Source: Erythrobacter sp047872805 (GTDB taxonomy: Bacteria > Pseudomonadota > Alphaproteobacteria > Sphingomonadales > Sphingomonadaceae). From it: a stretch of DNA of 64,000 nt. Shown piece after piece: positions 26,164-35,609 of the stretch. The notes below the pieces were generated by a model that worked only from the letters and a program-made list of their open reading frames with translations, did no database searches and was not told the origin of the DNA. Numbering within the stretch: the first letter of the stretch is position 1; each line of letters begins with the position of its first letter. The position numbers and the translations under genes are program-made. The stretch spans positions 496,001 through 560,000 of the forward strand of contig NZ_JBLQUK010000001.1 in the NCBI RefSeq assembly GCF_047872805.1, given 5' to 3'.

Positions 26164-27456
26164 TCAATCAGGCGCATCCAGACCATAGGCGGTGTGCAGC
26201 ACCCGCACCGCTAGCTCGGTCTCATCTTCGTCGATCATCACGCTGACCTTGATCTCGCTGGTCGAGATTGCCTGAATATTGATGCCCCGGTCGGACAGCG
26301 CGCGGAACATCGTGCTGGCAACGCCCGCATGGCTTTTCATGCCCACGCCGACGACGCTGATCTTGGCGATCCGGCTGTCGGTGATGATCCGATTGTATCC
26401 GATCCCGGCTCGGCGATCCTCCAGCAAGGCCTGCGCGCGGGCAAGGTCTGCCTGCGGGACGGTAAAGGTCACGTCGGTCTCACCCTTGTCGCGGCCCACG
26501 TTCTGAATGATCATGTCGACATTGATGCTCGCCTCGGCCAGCGGGGTAAAGATATCGGCCACCGCGCCGGGTTTGTCGGGCACCCGGGTAAGGATCACCT
26601 TCGCCTCATTCTTGTCATGCGCGATGCCGGTCACAAGCTGGCGTTCCATCAGGCCATTCTCCACCATTTCGTCCATTTCTTCATCCGACACGATCAACGT
26701 GCCGGGCAGGTCGTCGGCTGACACTGCATCGTCGCCGGTAAAGCTGGAGAGCACCTGAATGCGCACCCCTTGTTTCATCGCCAGCCCGACGGACCGGGTT
26801 TGCAAAACCTTGGCCCCGACGGATGCCAGTTCGAGCATTTCTTCGTAGGTGACTGCCTTCAGCTTGCGCGCCTTGGCGACGATCCGCGGGTCGGTGGTGT
26901 AGACGCCGTCGACATCGGTGTAGATGTCGCAGCGATCCGCCTTTACCGCCGCCGCGACCGCGACCGCCGAAGTGTCCGATCCGCCCCGGCCCAAAGTCGT
27001 GATGCGGCCATCGTCTGAAACGCCCTGAAACCCCGGCACAATTGCTATCTCGCCGCTTGCCATGCTGGCGAGCATGTCGGGCGCGTCGATTGTGCTGACC
27101 CGCGCCTTGGCATGGGCTTCGATCGTTTTCACCGGGATTTGCCAGCCCAGCCAACTGCGCGCCTTGCACCCCAGCGATTGCAGGGTCAGCGCCAGCAATC
27201 CGCTGGTCACCTGTTCGCCGCTGGCCACCACCACGTCATATTCCGCGGGATCATAAAGCGCATTGGCTTCGCGGCAGAAATTTACGAGCCGGTCGGTCTC
27301 GCCCGCCATCGCGCTGACAACGACCGCGATCTCGTTGCCGCCGGCCGCCTGTGTGCGCACGATATTGGCCACCCGGCGAATCCGCTCGGTCCCGGCCATC
27401 GAAGTGCCGCCAAATTTCATCACGATTCTTTGCCTGGAGCGCGCCAAGGTGAGCAT
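26164..27456 (-). CDS. lysC: aspartate kinase
   Basis: About 430 residues. The kinase domain starts with VMKFGGTSMAG, has the conserved VVVSAMAGETD and GFQGVSDDGRITTLGRGGSDTSA, and ends in two ACT domains (VTGIAHDKNEAKVILTRVPDKPGAVADIF; ISVVGVGMKSHAGVASTMF). It makes aspartyl phosphate, the first step to lysine, methionine and threonine. The start is uncertain: ATG at 27456, or GTG/ATG at 27423/27420 close to the conserved N-terminus. It is divergent from ubiG. Confidence 0.94.
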   Translation of the reverse strand: MLTLARSRQRIVMKFGGTSMAGTERIRRVANIVRTQAAGGNEIAVVVSAMAGETDRLVNFCREANALYDPAEYDVVVASGEQVTSGLLALTLQSLGCKARSWLGWQIPVKTIEAHAKARVSTIDAPDMLASMASGEIAIVPGFQGVSDDGRITTLGRGGSDTSAVAVAAAVKADRCDIYTDVDGVYTTDPRIVAKARKLKAVTYEEMLELASVGAKVLQTRSVGLAMKQGVRIQVLSSFTGDDAVSADDLPGTLIVSDEEMDEMVENGLMERQLVTGIAHDKNEAKVILTRVPDKPGAVADIFTPLAEASINVDMIIQNVGRDKGETDVTFTVPQADLARAQALLEDRRAGIGYNRIITDSRIAKISVVGVGMKSHAGVASTMFRALSDRGINIQAISTSEIKVSVMIDEDETELAVRVLHTAYGLDAPD

Positions 27457-27499
27457 ACTCTTGCTGGTTAGGTCCCGCGAGCGCTGTTAGGGAGAGCGC

Positions 27500-28237
27500 A
27501 TGGGAAACGCAAACGTATCAAATGTAACCATCCGCCCCGAAGAGGCAGAGTTCTTTGCCAACCTGGCCAAGGATTGGTGGAATCCCAAGGGCAAGATGGC
27601 CTCGCTGCATCAGGTGAACCCGGTGCGGCTGCAATTCATCCGCGCGGCGATTGACGCGCAGTTCGGCACCGACGCGCGCTCGATTCGTCCCTTGGCAGGA
27701 AAGAGCGCACTCGACATCGGGTGCGGCGCGGGGCTGGTGTGCGAACCCTTGGCGCGGCTGGGCGGCGATGTGACCGGAGTGGACGCGGCGGCGGAAAATG
27801 TCGCGGCGGCCAGCGCGCATGCCGAGCAAGCCGGGCTGGGCATCCGCTATATGGCGGGCGAGGTCGGCGCGCTTGATATTGGCACTTTTGATCTGGTCAC
27901 CTGCCTTGAAGTGGTGGAGCATGTTGCCGACAAGCCCGCATTCCTTGCCGATGTCGCGGCGCGGCTGGCCCCGGACGGGCTGCTGGTCATGTCCACCCCC
28001 AACCGCACGGCGGCATCGCGGGTCTTGTTGGTCGGCGCGGCAGAAGCGGTGGGCTATGTGCCAAAGGGCACGCATCACTGGAGCGATTTTGTCACGCCCG
28101 AAGAATTGGAGGGCCTGCTCGCCGATGTCGGCCTGCAAATCACCGAACGGCGCGGCATTGCGTGGCGGCCGGGCAAGGGGCTGCATCTGGCGGCTGACGA
28201 AGCGCTCAATTACATCGTGAGCGCGCGCCGCGCCTAG
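27500..28237 (+). CDS. ubiG: ubiquinone biosynthesis O-methyltransferase UbiG
   Basis: A 245-residue SAM-dependent methyltransferase. The N-terminal EAEFFANLAKDWWNPKGKMA and LHQVNPVRLQFI are typical of UbiG, with the SAM motif ALDIGCGAGLVCEPLARLG near residue 73. LVTCLEVVEHV and STPNRTAASRVLLVGAAEAV follow. It methylates two hydroxyl groups in ubiquinone synthesis at the membrane. GGGAGAG precedes the ATG. The divergent neighbour is lysC, a common alphaproteobacterial pairing. Confidence 0.95.
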   Translation: MGNANVSNVTIRPEEAEFFANLAKDWWNPKGKMASLHQVNPVRLQFIRAAIDAQFGTDARSIRPLAGKSALDIGCGAGLVCEPLARLGGDVTGVDAAAENVAAASAHAEQAGLGIRYMAGEVGALDIGTFDLVTCLEVVEHVADKPAFLADVAARLAPDGLLVMSTPNRTAASRVLLVGAAEAVGYVPKGTHHWSDFVTPEELEGLLADVGLQITERRGIAWRPGKGLHLAADEALNYIVSARRA

Positions 28238-28240
28238 CCG

Positions 28241-29338
28241 CTATTCGCCTACCGCTGCGCCCGTCAGCGCAACCAATTCGCGCACATTGTCGGTAAAGAA
28301 CCCGTCCGCACCGGTGGCCAGAGCGGCGTTCCACAGGCGCTGATACTGCCCCTCTGCCGCTGCGCCGCCGTCATTTTGCAGCGATGCGGGCAGGAACCCG
28401 TTTTCCTTGCGCAGGGTCCATGGATGGACTTTCAACCCCGCCGCATGGGCATCACCCACCAGCGCAGTCGCCTGCATAGTATCCGGGTCCAGCACATGGC
28501 CCAGCCACGGACCGATTCCGTCAGCATAGGCCGCCACTTCAGCCAGTCCGGTGGGTGTGATGATTTCCGCCCAGCGCATTTCCGGTTCGTCATAGGGCCC
28601 GCCCTCCGAAGAGATGAGCAGCACCAGCGGCGTATCGACGCGGGCGTTGAGGCGCTGCAAGGGGCCGATTTCGAAAATCTGGACAAACACCTTCGCATCC
28701 GCGCGGTCGAGGTCAAGCTGCCGCAATTGCGTGACGAGCAGATCGACCATGTCGATACCCTCCTGCTCCAGCATGAGCGTGGGATGCTTCAGTTCGGGAT
28801 AAAGCCCGATGGTGCGCCCGGTCTCGGCCTGTTTGACGCGCACCAATTGCACGATCTCGGCAAAGGTCGGGATCTGATAGAGGCCGTTATAGGCCGCGCT
28901 GCCGGGCCGGATATTGCCCACCCTTTCGCGGGCGCGCAAAGTGCGCAATTCGGCGAGTGTGAAATCTTCGGAAAACCAGCCGGCAACCTGTTGCCCTTCG
29001 ACATTCTTGGTCCGGCGGCGGTCCTCGAATTCCTCGCGGCTGGCGACATCGGTGGTGCCCGACAGCTCATTTTCGTGGCGCGCGACCAATTGCAGATCCT
29101 TGGTCACGACCAGATCGGGCTCGATGTAATCCGCGCCCTGCGCAATTGCCAGTTCGTAGGCGGCCAGCGTGTGTTCGGGCCGTTCGCCAGACGACCCGCG
29201 ATGCGCGATGATAAGGGGACGTTGCATCGCGGCGACCACCTTTGCGATGTTTTCCGGATCGGATTCGGCAGTGGCTCTTAGTGGAGATGCGACCAACGCC
29301 GCGCCCAACGCTATGCTTGCAAGAATGCTGCGGACCAT
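28241..29338 (-). CDS. periplasmic glycerophosphodiester phosphodiesterase
   Basis: A 365-residue GlpQ-type phosphodiesterase with a signal peptide (about residues 1-24). The catalytic pattern is present: LIIAHRGSSGERPEHTLAAY, YIEPDLVVTKD with Glu/Asp metal ligands, VARHENELSGTTDV, and YPELKHPT. It releases glycerol phosphate from glycerophosphodiesters. AAGGAAG lies upstream of the ATG. The start overlaps the end of the ArsC-like gene by 28 bases, suggesting coupled translation. Confidence 0.92.
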   Translation of the reverse strand: MVRSILASIALGAALVASPLRATAESDPENIAKVVAAMQRPLIIAHRGSSGERPEHTLAAYELAIAQGADYIEPDLVVTKDLQLVARHENELSGTTDVASREEFEDRRRTKNVEGQQVAGWFSEDFTLAELRTLRARERVGNIRPGSAAYNGLYQIPTFAEIVQLVRVKQAETGRTIGLYPELKHPTLMLEQEGIDMVDLLVTQLRQLDLDRADAKVFVQIFEIGPLQRLNARVDTPLVLLISSEGGPYDEPEMRWAEIITPTGLAEVAAYADGIGPWLGHVLDPDTMQATALVGDAHAAGLKVHPWTLRKENGFLPASLQNDGGAAAEGQYQRLWNAALATGADGFFTDNVRELVALTGAAVGE

Positions 29339-29670
29339 TCGTCTTCCTTGAAACCTACCAGAACCGTGTGACCGGCTTCGGCCACTGGCCGTTTGATCAT
29401 GGAGGGGTGCTGAACGAGCAAGGCTACGGCTGTGTGACTGTCCGCCGCCGCCGCCTTGTCGGCATCGGGGAGCTTGCGATAGGTCGTGCCGCGCGTGTTG
29501 AGCACCGCATCAAGCCCCTTGTCCGCGATCCAGCCCGCAAGCCTCTGCTCATCCGCGCCTTCTTTCTTGTAATCGTGAAAGTCGTATTCGACGCCGTTCG
29601 CATCCAGCCACCGCCGCGCCTTCTTGACCGTGTCGCAATTGGGGATGCCGTAGAGGGAGAGTTTGGTCAT
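29311..29670 (-). CDS. ArsC/Spx-family thioredoxin-fold protein
   Basis: A 119-residue protein of the ArsC/YffB family: LYGIPNCDTVKKARRWLDANG holds the conserved Cys (NCDTV) and the fold core, with HDYKKEG and a MIKRPVAEA segment later. It resembles glutathione-dependent reductases of unknown substrate rather than Spx. The ATG at 29670 (MTKLSLYG) is preferred over 29688. It is upstream of and overlaps the phosphodiesterase gene. Confidence 0.88.
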   Translation of the reverse strand: MTKLSLYGIPNCDTVKKARRWLDANGVEYDFHDYKKEGADEQRLAGWIADKGLDAVLNTRGTTYRKLPDADKAAAADSHTAVALLVQHPSMIKRPVAEAGHTVLVGFKEDEWSAAFLQA

Positions 29671-29803
29671 TGATTTGCCTGTCGTCATGTTTGAGCGCTT
29701 ACCGAAGTGCAATTGAGTATGCTGCAAAGGTGCGCAATAACAATCTTTCGCGCCATTCCGGCGAAGAGCCGCCGGTCTGCTATCGACCCTATTTTCGGCC
29801 TCT

Positions 29804-29889
29804 CCCGTCACCCCAGCGGAAGCTGGGGTCCAGGGCTGCATGGATCGGCGCTTTCCGCCCGAGATCCCAGCCTTTGCTGGGATGACGGG
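29804..29889. repeat. dispersed palindromic repeat
   Basis: CCCGTCACCCCAGC (29804-29817) and GCTGGGATGACGGG (29876-29889) are ends of a palindromic element, with inner inverted segments (CCCCAGC/GCTGGGG and GATCCCAGC/GCTGGGATC-like). Elements of this style are common intergenic repeats in proteobacteria. It lies upstream of the ArsC-like gene. Confidence 0.65.
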
Positions 29890-30099
29890 TCAGGTAGGAA
29901 ACCACCCAATCCCAGACATTTCGCCGCTCGCCGCCGTTCGCCAAAAGCAGCCAGTCATCGCCGCTTGCAGCCCGCAACCCGTAACCCGGACGGCTTGCCC
30001 GCGCTTCCATTTCACAGCCCACTTGTTCGGGGGGTACGGTGCGCGTCCGCTATTGCCGCCGCGAGCGCGTCGGCGGCGTCAGAGCCGGCATTCGTAACG

Positions 30100-30280
30100 C
30101 CAGGAAGCTGCACTTTCACCATCGCGGTGACCAGCACCTTGCCTGCACCACCGCTTCCGCTGAGCTATCCTTACCCGGCGTTTCTGGGCGGTTCCGAAAG
30201 CCGCTTCGATGGACCAGTCGTACTGGGCGTGAGCGGCAAGCTGCCCTTGCTCCCACCAAAAAGCGAAGCCATTGAGGGCT
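30100..30280 (+). pseudogene. relic of a second MBL-fold hydrolase (C-terminal part)
   Basis: In frame here the sequence reads PLPLSYPYPAFLGG, ESRFDGPVVLGVSG, and LLPPKSEAIE. This aligns with PLPAAYLYPAFLGD, PARFDGEIAVGEDG and LPPNSEAID of the MBL hydrolase at 64-1131. There is no upstream catalytic domain, so only about 60 codons of a paralogue remain. No start or ribosome site was found. The frame continues to 30432 without recognisable content. Confidence 0.65.
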
Positions 30281-30453
30281 GCAAGCCGCCTGAGGCAAGG
30301 CGAGATTGCCAAGCGGAGCCTGATTGCGCACCCAATCCGGGCTGGTTGATTGACTTACTGGCAAATATGCGGCTGGCACATCGCCGCATCGCGGGCGAAA
30401 AGCGCGTTGCTCGTTTCAGCATTCCATCATGAATGAGGCCAAGGTCAGCGACG

Positions 30454-31602
30454 ATGTTTCAATTCCCCCGTCTTGAATTCGATGCAGCCGCACATGCCTT
30501 GCGAGAAGATCTGCGCGGTTTTCTCAATGCCGAACTTGCGTCGGGCGGGTTTAGCCCTTCGGCTGATTGCTGGGTTTCCGCCGCCGATCCTGCGTTCAGC
30601 CGCAAGATGGGCGCGCAGGGCTGGCTCGGCATGGTCTGGCCGCGCGAATATGGCGGCCATGATTGCCCGGTGGCACACCGCTTTGTCGTGACCGAGGAGA
30701 TGCTCGCTGCCGGCGCCCCGGTGGCCGCGCATTGGATCGCGGACCGTCAGACAGGAACGCATATCCTGCGCTATGGCACTGAGGAGCAGAAACGCACGAT
30801 CCTGCCGCGCATTGCCGCCGGGGAATGCTTTACCGCAATCGGGATGAGCGAACCGCAAGCGGGCTCAGACCTGGCTGCGATCCGGACCACCGCGCAGCGC
30901 AGCGATACAGGCTGGGTGCTGTCGGGTCGCAAGATCTGGTCGACCGGCGCGCATTATTCGCATTACATGATTGTGCTCGCGCGCACATCGCCTGCCGAGG
31001 GGCGCAATCGGCAAGTGGGTCTGTCGCAGTTTCTGGTCGATCTCTCGCTGCCCGGCATCGAAATCTCCGGGATTCGCGACCTTGGCGGGACCCCGCATTT
31101 CAACGAGACTTTGTTCGACAATGTTGAACTTCCTGCAGACGCGTTGCTGGGAACCGAAGGCAATGGCTGGGCGCAGTGCATGGGCGAACTGGCGCTGGAG
31201 CGGTCGGGCCCCGAACGCTTTCTCACCTCGCTGATTGTGCTGGAACAGGCGCTGCCGGTGATCGCGCGCCATGCCGATGAACGCCGCGCGATCGAGGTGG
31301 GATCGATCCTTGCGAACCTGCGCGTGCTGCGCCGGATGTCGCTGGGTGTGGCGGAGATGCTGGAGCAGGGCGAAAGTCCGGCAACTGCGGCTGCGGTGGT
31401 CAAGGAAATGGGCAACCGGCTGGAAAATGACATCGTTGCCCAGCTTCGCTCGATGCTGGCGGGTATTTCGTTTGCAGAATGGCCGGACGGGCTGGAGGCA
31501 TTGCTGCGCGAAGCGGTGCTGCATTTGCCTTCCAACACCCTGCGCGGCGGCACGACCGAGATCCTGCGCGGTATCATCGCCCGCGAAATGGGGATGCGGT
31601 GA
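30454..31602 (+). CDS. acyl-CoA dehydrogenase, larger subunit-like
   Basis: A 382-residue FAD-dependent acyl-CoA dehydrogenase. The central FAD/substrate motif is MSEPQAGSDLAAIRT; KIWSTGAHYSHYMIVLART follows; the C-terminal LRGGTTEILRGIIAREMG is typical. It removes hydrogens from acyl-CoA in beta-oxidation-like reactions. I use the ATG at 30454 (MFQFPRL). The next acyl-CoA dehydrogenase overlaps by one base, so the two are likely cotranslated and may form a mixed complex. Confidence 0.9.
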   Translation: MFQFPRLEFDAAAHALREDLRGFLNAELASGGFSPSADCWVSAADPAFSRKMGAQGWLGMVWPREYGGHDCPVAHRFVVTEEMLAAGAPVAAHWIADRQTGTHILRYGTEEQKRTILPRIAAGECFTAIGMSEPQAGSDLAAIRTTAQRSDTGWVLSGRKIWSTGAHYSHYMIVLARTSPAEGRNRQVGLSQFLVDLSLPGIEISGIRDLGGTPHFNETLFDNVELPADALLGTEGNGWAQCMGELALERSGPERFLTSLIVLEQALPVIARHADERRAIEVGSILANLRVLRRMSLGVAEMLEQGESPATAAAVVKEMGNRLENDIVAQLRSMLAGISFAEWPDGLEALLREAVLHLPSNTLRGGTTEILRGIIAREMGMR

Positions 31603-32615
31603 TGGAGCGGGAGACGCTGTCGCTGATCGCCGAGGGGCTGGAACGGATTCTGGCCGATGCTCCGCTTGAAGCCATCGATCAGGCCGCGGGGCAGGGCGCC
31701 GACGCCCGCGCGCTGTGGTCTACGCTCGCCGAAAACGGCTTTGTCCTTTTATGCGCGGCAGAGGAGCATGGCGGCTTTGGTGGTTCAATTGCCGATGCGT
31801 TGGTGCTGGGAGAAATGATGGCGCGCCATGCGGCGGCGTTGCCGCTGGGCGATACGATGCTGGCGGCGGGCCTGCTGTCGGCGGCGGGATGCGAAGCGCC
31901 GGAATTGCGCATCGGGTTGGTTGACCCGTTCGACTCTGCGGCGGCGGTTGCCCATGCGGCACAGGTTGATGCGGTTCTGATCCTGCAGGACGGGTTTCTG
32001 CGCTGTGCCCGCCTGTCTCCTGATGACTTTGCGCCGCTTGCCAAAGCGGAAGATGGCGCGGGCCGGCTGGTGCGCGCGCCGCAGGAAACACTGGCGGAAA
32101 TTGCTGCGCCGGATTGGCTTAGCGCAGACGCCTTCCGCGCGATTGCCGCGTTGATGCGCGCCGCCAATATGGCGGGCGCGATGCAAGCGGTGCTGGAGCT
32201 GACCCTGACCTATACGCAGGAGCGCGAACAGTTTGGCCGCCCATTGGCCAAGTTTCAGGCGATCCAGCATCACTTGTCCGACATTGCCTGCGAAACCGCC
32301 GCCTCCATCGCTGCAGTGGAACTGGCCAGCGACGCGCTGCGCATTGATCCGCATTGCGGACCCGGTGTGCTAGGCGAGATCGCGATTGCCAAGACGCGCT
32401 GCGGGCAGGCGGCATCGAAAGTCGCCGCCGCCGCACATCAGGCGCATGGAGCCATGGGCTTCACCCGCGAATATGCGCTGGGCCGCTTTACCCGGCGTCT
32501 GTGGCAATGGCAGGATGAATTCGGGTCGCAGACCGAATGGGCATCGCGTCTGGGCCGCAGCGTGCTCAGTGATCCCGAACCTCGCCTCTGGCCGCGAATC
32601 AGCCAGCCCATCTAG
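31602..32615 (+). CDS. acyl-CoA dehydrogenase, smaller subunit-like
   Basis: A 337-residue acyl-CoA dehydrogenase homologue, shorter than the usual 380 residues. The C-terminal half is well conserved (EREQFGRPLAKFQAIQHHLSD; HQAHGAMGFTREYALGRFTR), whereas the middle beta-domain is reduced. Such shorter partners occur in two-subunit acyl-CoA dehydrogenases of steroid or branched-acid breakdown. The ATG overlaps the TGA of the gene before it. Confidence 0.88.
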   Translation: MERETLSLIAEGLERILADAPLEAIDQAAGQGADARALWSTLAENGFVLLCAAEEHGGFGGSIADALVLGEMMARHAAALPLGDTMLAAGLLSAAGCEAPELRIGLVDPFDSAAAVAHAAQVDAVLILQDGFLRCARLSPDDFAPLAKAEDGAGRLVRAPQETLAEIAAPDWLSADAFRAIAALMRAANMAGAMQAVLELTLTYTQEREQFGRPLAKFQAIQHHLSDIACETAASIAAVELASDALRIDPHCGPGVLGEIAIAKTRCGQAASKVAAAAHQAHGAMGFTREYALGRFTRRLWQWQDEFGSQTEWASRLGRSVLSDPEPRLWPRISQPI

Positions 32616-32624
32616 GAAGAACCC

Positions 32625-33422
32625 ATGTCTGATCCCGTACTCTATTCACGCGAAGACAGCGTCGCCACCATCACGCTGAACCGCGATGAAACACGCAATG
32701 CGCTGAGCGATGAAGTCATTGCAAGCCTGCTTGAAGCGTTTGCAAAGGCGGAAAGCGACAAGGCAATCAGCTGCGTAATCCTGACCGGGGCGGGCAAGGC
32801 GTTTTCATCGGGCGGGAACCTGCGCGATATTGGCGCGATGACAGCGGAAAAGGCGATGAGCCCGCTCGACATAGAGGCTTGGTATAAAACCGGGATTCAG
32901 CGCATCCCATTGCTGATGGAGCAGCTGACCGTGCCGGTGATCGCAGCGGTCAACGGCCCGGCGATTGGCGCGGGCAATGATCTCGCCACGATGTGCGACA
33001 TGCGGATCGCTTCGAGCAAGGCATTGTTTGCAGAGAGTTTTTTGAAAGTGGGGATCATTCCGGGTGACGGCGGAGCGTGGTTCCTGCCGCGCATCATTGG
33101 CTATGCCCGCGCGGCGGAAATGCTCTACACTTCAGAAGCGATCGACGCGCAAAAGGCGCTGGCCTGGGGTCTGGTAAGCCAGGTGGTGGAACCCGATGCG
33201 CTGATGGGTGCCGCACGCGCATTGGCAGAAAAAGTCGTTTCAAACCCGCCACTTGCCCTGCGCAAGGGCAAGGAGATCATGCTCGCTGCGCAGCGCATGG
33301 GGCTCGAGGACAGCCTCGCCAAGGCCGCGACCACGCAAGGCGTGCTGCAGCAGATGGAAGACCATCAGGAAGCGGTCAACGCGATCCTCGAAAAGCGCAA
33401 ACCGGTCTTCAAGGGGCGCTAG
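32625..33422 (+). CDS. enoyl-CoA hydratase/isomerase (crotonase)
   Basis: A 265-residue crotonase. Conserved features are ITLNRDETRNALSDEV, GAGKAFSSGGNLRDIG (oxyanion region), VIAAVNGPAIGAGNDLATMCDMRIAS and EIMLAAQR. The catalytic Glu positions around residue 130-150 read FAESFLKVGIIPGDGGAW, with the second acidic residue Asp. It would hydrate the enoyl-CoA made by the two dehydrogenases. AGGAAG precedes the ATG nine bases downstream of that gene. Confidence 0.9.
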   Translation: MSDPVLYSREDSVATITLNRDETRNALSDEVIASLLEAFAKAESDKAISCVILTGAGKAFSSGGNLRDIGAMTAEKAMSPLDIEAWYKTGIQRIPLLMEQLTVPVIAAVNGPAIGAGNDLATMCDMRIASSKALFAESFLKVGIIPGDGGAWFLPRIIGYARAAEMLYTSEAIDAQKALAWGLVSQVVEPDALMGAARALAEKVVSNPPLALRKGKEIMLAAQRMGLEDSLAKAATTQGVLQQMEDHQEAVNAILEKRKPVFKGR

Positions 33423-33428
33423 ATCCGC

Positions 33429-34148
33429 CTAGCATTGCTCATCCACAATTGCCGAAAGCCGCGTTCCGGCAGCCTCGTCGCGGGCGGAAAGCGCACGCTG
33501 CGCCTGTCGCAACAACCGGCAATCATACCGCGTTCCTTTGGCAGCGGTCGCGGCGATGATTTCGACAAAGGCGTCCGACGGCATTACCCGCGCACCCCGG
33601 TTGAGGAACTGGCTATGCCAGCGCTGACCTCCACCAACGATGCTAGCCAAGGTCGTGCGCCCTTCGCCGCCAGCTTCGGCTAGCACGGGCGGGCCAAGCT
33701 CTTCGAGCAGCGCGTCTGCGGTGTCGCGGCGCAAAAATAGCGCAGCGTAGCGCCGCGCGGCTTCGGGTGCATCGCCAGCCTCCAGCGCCAGCCGCAGCAT
33801 CGATTCCTGTGCCAGCGGATCACGCCAGCCGCGCTGTGCAGCATATTGAATCGACAGCGCGCTCTTATCGACCTGCCCCGCCGCAAATTGTGCCTGAGCC
33901 AAGAGCCGCAGATGCTCAGCGGGGAGCGGGCGGCGACGAACGAGCCGCTCGGCTTCCGCCAATGCGCGATCTGGATCGTCTCCCGCCAAAGCATCGGCGG
34001 CGACCGGCAATTGCGCTGCCGAGCGCAAGGCCTCTGGCACGCTTTCAGCAATGGCAGGCGTGCGCCGTGTCTGCCGGTCCAATTGCACGCCGAACGTGAC
34101 GAGCGCGATTCCCACAAGCGCGGCGCGCCATGCAATCCCTGCGATCAT
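33429..34148 (-). CDS. TPR-like membrane-anchored protein
   Basis: A 239-residue protein with an N-terminal hydrophobic segment (MIAGIAWRAALVGIALVTFGV) followed by helical repeats (ALAEAERLVRRRPLPAEHLRLLAQAQFAAGQ; AARRYAALFLRRD) resembling TPR. I found no enzymatic motif. The ATG at 34148 overlaps the stop of the Wzy-like gene by four bases (ATGA), so it is probably a partner in polymer assembly. A longer frame to 34370 lies in the neighbour and is rejected. Confidence 0.75.
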   Translation of the reverse strand: MIAGIAWRAALVGIALVTFGVQLDRQTRRTPAIAESVPEALRSAAQLPVAADALAGDDPDRALAEAERLVRRRPLPAEHLRLLAQAQFAAGQVDKSALSIQYAAQRGWRDPLAQESMLRLALEAGDAPEAARRYAALFLRRDTADALLEELGPPVLAEAGGEGRTTLASIVGGGQRWHSQFLNRGARVMPSDAFVEIIAATAAKGTRYDCRLLRQAQRALSARDEAAGTRLSAIVDEQC

Positions 34149-35512
34149 GGCAACACCTCCTGCCGCGAGGAGGAATGTTCCGGCGACCCAAACCGCAGCA
34201 GTATGAGCAGCGCGTAACTTGCAAATGTCAGCATGGTCAGATTGCGCAGCGGGTAATCTGTTATTGATTGCAAAGCGATGGTTAGCAGGATTACCCCGCC
34301 GCTCCACGCGATCCAGCGACCACGCGATTTTCTGGCTCGCCAGATCAGCCAGCCGAGCAGGATCAGCCAACCGGCGATCAGGGTCAGGCCAGGCAGCCCC
34401 GCCTCAATCGCCACTTCGAGATAATCGTTATGCGCCCGGCCTGCGGTGCGCAGGGTCATGTTTTCGAGCGATTCGTCGATCTGGAAAACGTCGTCAAAGG
34501 TGCCCATCCCGGAACCAATCGGCCAATATCGATCCGCCGAATAGGCGGCATCTTCCCAGATATATGCGCGCGCATCGTCGCTGTCGTCGAAGCGCTCTAG
34601 CACGTCGTTGACCCGGCCTGGCCCGGTCGCGAGAAAAAATCCGAGCGCCCCGGCGATCAGCGCCGCCGGTACCAATGCAAACCAGGCCTTGCGGCTTTCA
34701 CCCTGACCGCGAAGGGTGCGCGTCCCCGCATGTGCAAGCGCCACTCGCAGCATCACCGCGCCTATTGGCACCAACGTCAAAACCAGCGCGGTGCGCGAAC
34801 GGGTGAGGATGATGGCCACGATGAGCAGCATGCAGGTGACAATCTGGATTGCCGATGCACTCCTCCCGAGACGCGGTGGGGGAGGCAGCAAGGCCGCCAG
34901 AGCGACGCAGCCGACCAGCAATAGGCCCGTGGAATTGCGATTGGCAAAGGTGCCAAACAACACCCCGGGCATGGGGTTTTCAGGATAGAGAAGCCCGCTT
35001 TGACCGGCAGAAAGGACTTGCGGAATGCCAATCAGAAAATTGGCGAGGCCAAGCCCGACAGCTATCCAGCCGACCATGATCAGCCGGTCTTGCGCCATGT
35101 TCCAGCCAATTGTCAGCAACGCGAGCGGGGCGATCAAGGCGGTGAGCGCGAGCAAGGTCCGGATCGGATCAACGCTGGCACTTGCCCATTGCGCTTCACC
35201 GATCAGGGCGAAGGATTCGGTCATCAGCTCGCGGCCCGGCAGGCTTTGCCAAAGGTTCACCGGCAATGGGACAAGATAGATCAGCGGCAGCATGATCGAC
35301 GCTGCGATCAGCACTCTCAAGCCAGCGGGGGAGGTTGCCCAGAATTCGAAAAATGCACGGCGGTGGAACGAGAGCGCGGTCAGTGCGGCAAGCTGAACGA
35401 TCAGGTTCGCCATCCCGTATTTCGACCCGCCCCCACCAAACACAGCGGCAAAAACGAACAGGATGGCGACCGTCCAGAATGTGCCCAGTGCGCCTTCGGA
35501 ATGATCAGCCAT
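34145..35512 (-). CDS. O-antigen ligase/Wzy-like polymerase
   Basis: A 455-residue protein with about ten hydrophobic segments. The Wzy_C/O-antigen-ligase signature appears as LLLVGCVALAALLP, ILTRSRTALVLTL, and the long periplasmic loop RAYIWEDAAYSADRYWPIGSG with RAHNDYLEVAIEAG. Such proteins polymerise or transfer surface polysaccharide at the outer face of the inner membrane. The ATG at 35512 follows a G-rich stretch; starts at 35572 and 35596 are possible. The lasso locus starts next to it. Confidence 0.85.
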   Translation of the reverse strand: MADHSEGALGTFWTVAILFVFAAVFGGGGSKYGMANLIVQLAALTALSFHRRAFFEFWATSPAGLRVLIAASIMLPLIYLVPLPVNLWQSLPGRELMTESFALIGEAQWASASVDPIRTLLALTALIAPLALLTIGWNMAQDRLIMVGWIAVGLGLANFLIGIPQVLSAGQSGLLYPENPMPGVLFGTFANRNSTGLLLVGCVALAALLPPPPRLGRSASAIQIVTCMLLIVAIILTRSRTALVLTLVPIGAVMLRVALAHAGTRTLRGQGESRKAWFALVPAALIAGALGFFLATGPGRVNDVLERFDDSDDARAYIWEDAAYSADRYWPIGSGMGTFDDVFQIDESLENMTLRTAGRAHNDYLEVAIEAGLPGLTLIAGWLILLGWLIWRARKSRGRWIAWSGGVILLTIALQSITDYPLRNLTMLTFASYALLILLRFGSPEHSSSRQEVLP

Positions 35513-35609
35513 GCCCCCGCTTAACGAATCGGGATGGTTTGGGTGGCGGTATGAGGGGGCGTTTTCACCCATTGGCAATTCCGTTCGCGCAGCCAAAAAC
35601 CAGACAAAG

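Noticed and set aside
29804..29889. CRISPR or riboswitch at the palindromic repeat
   Set aside because: It is a single palindromic element without spacers or a conserved aptamer.
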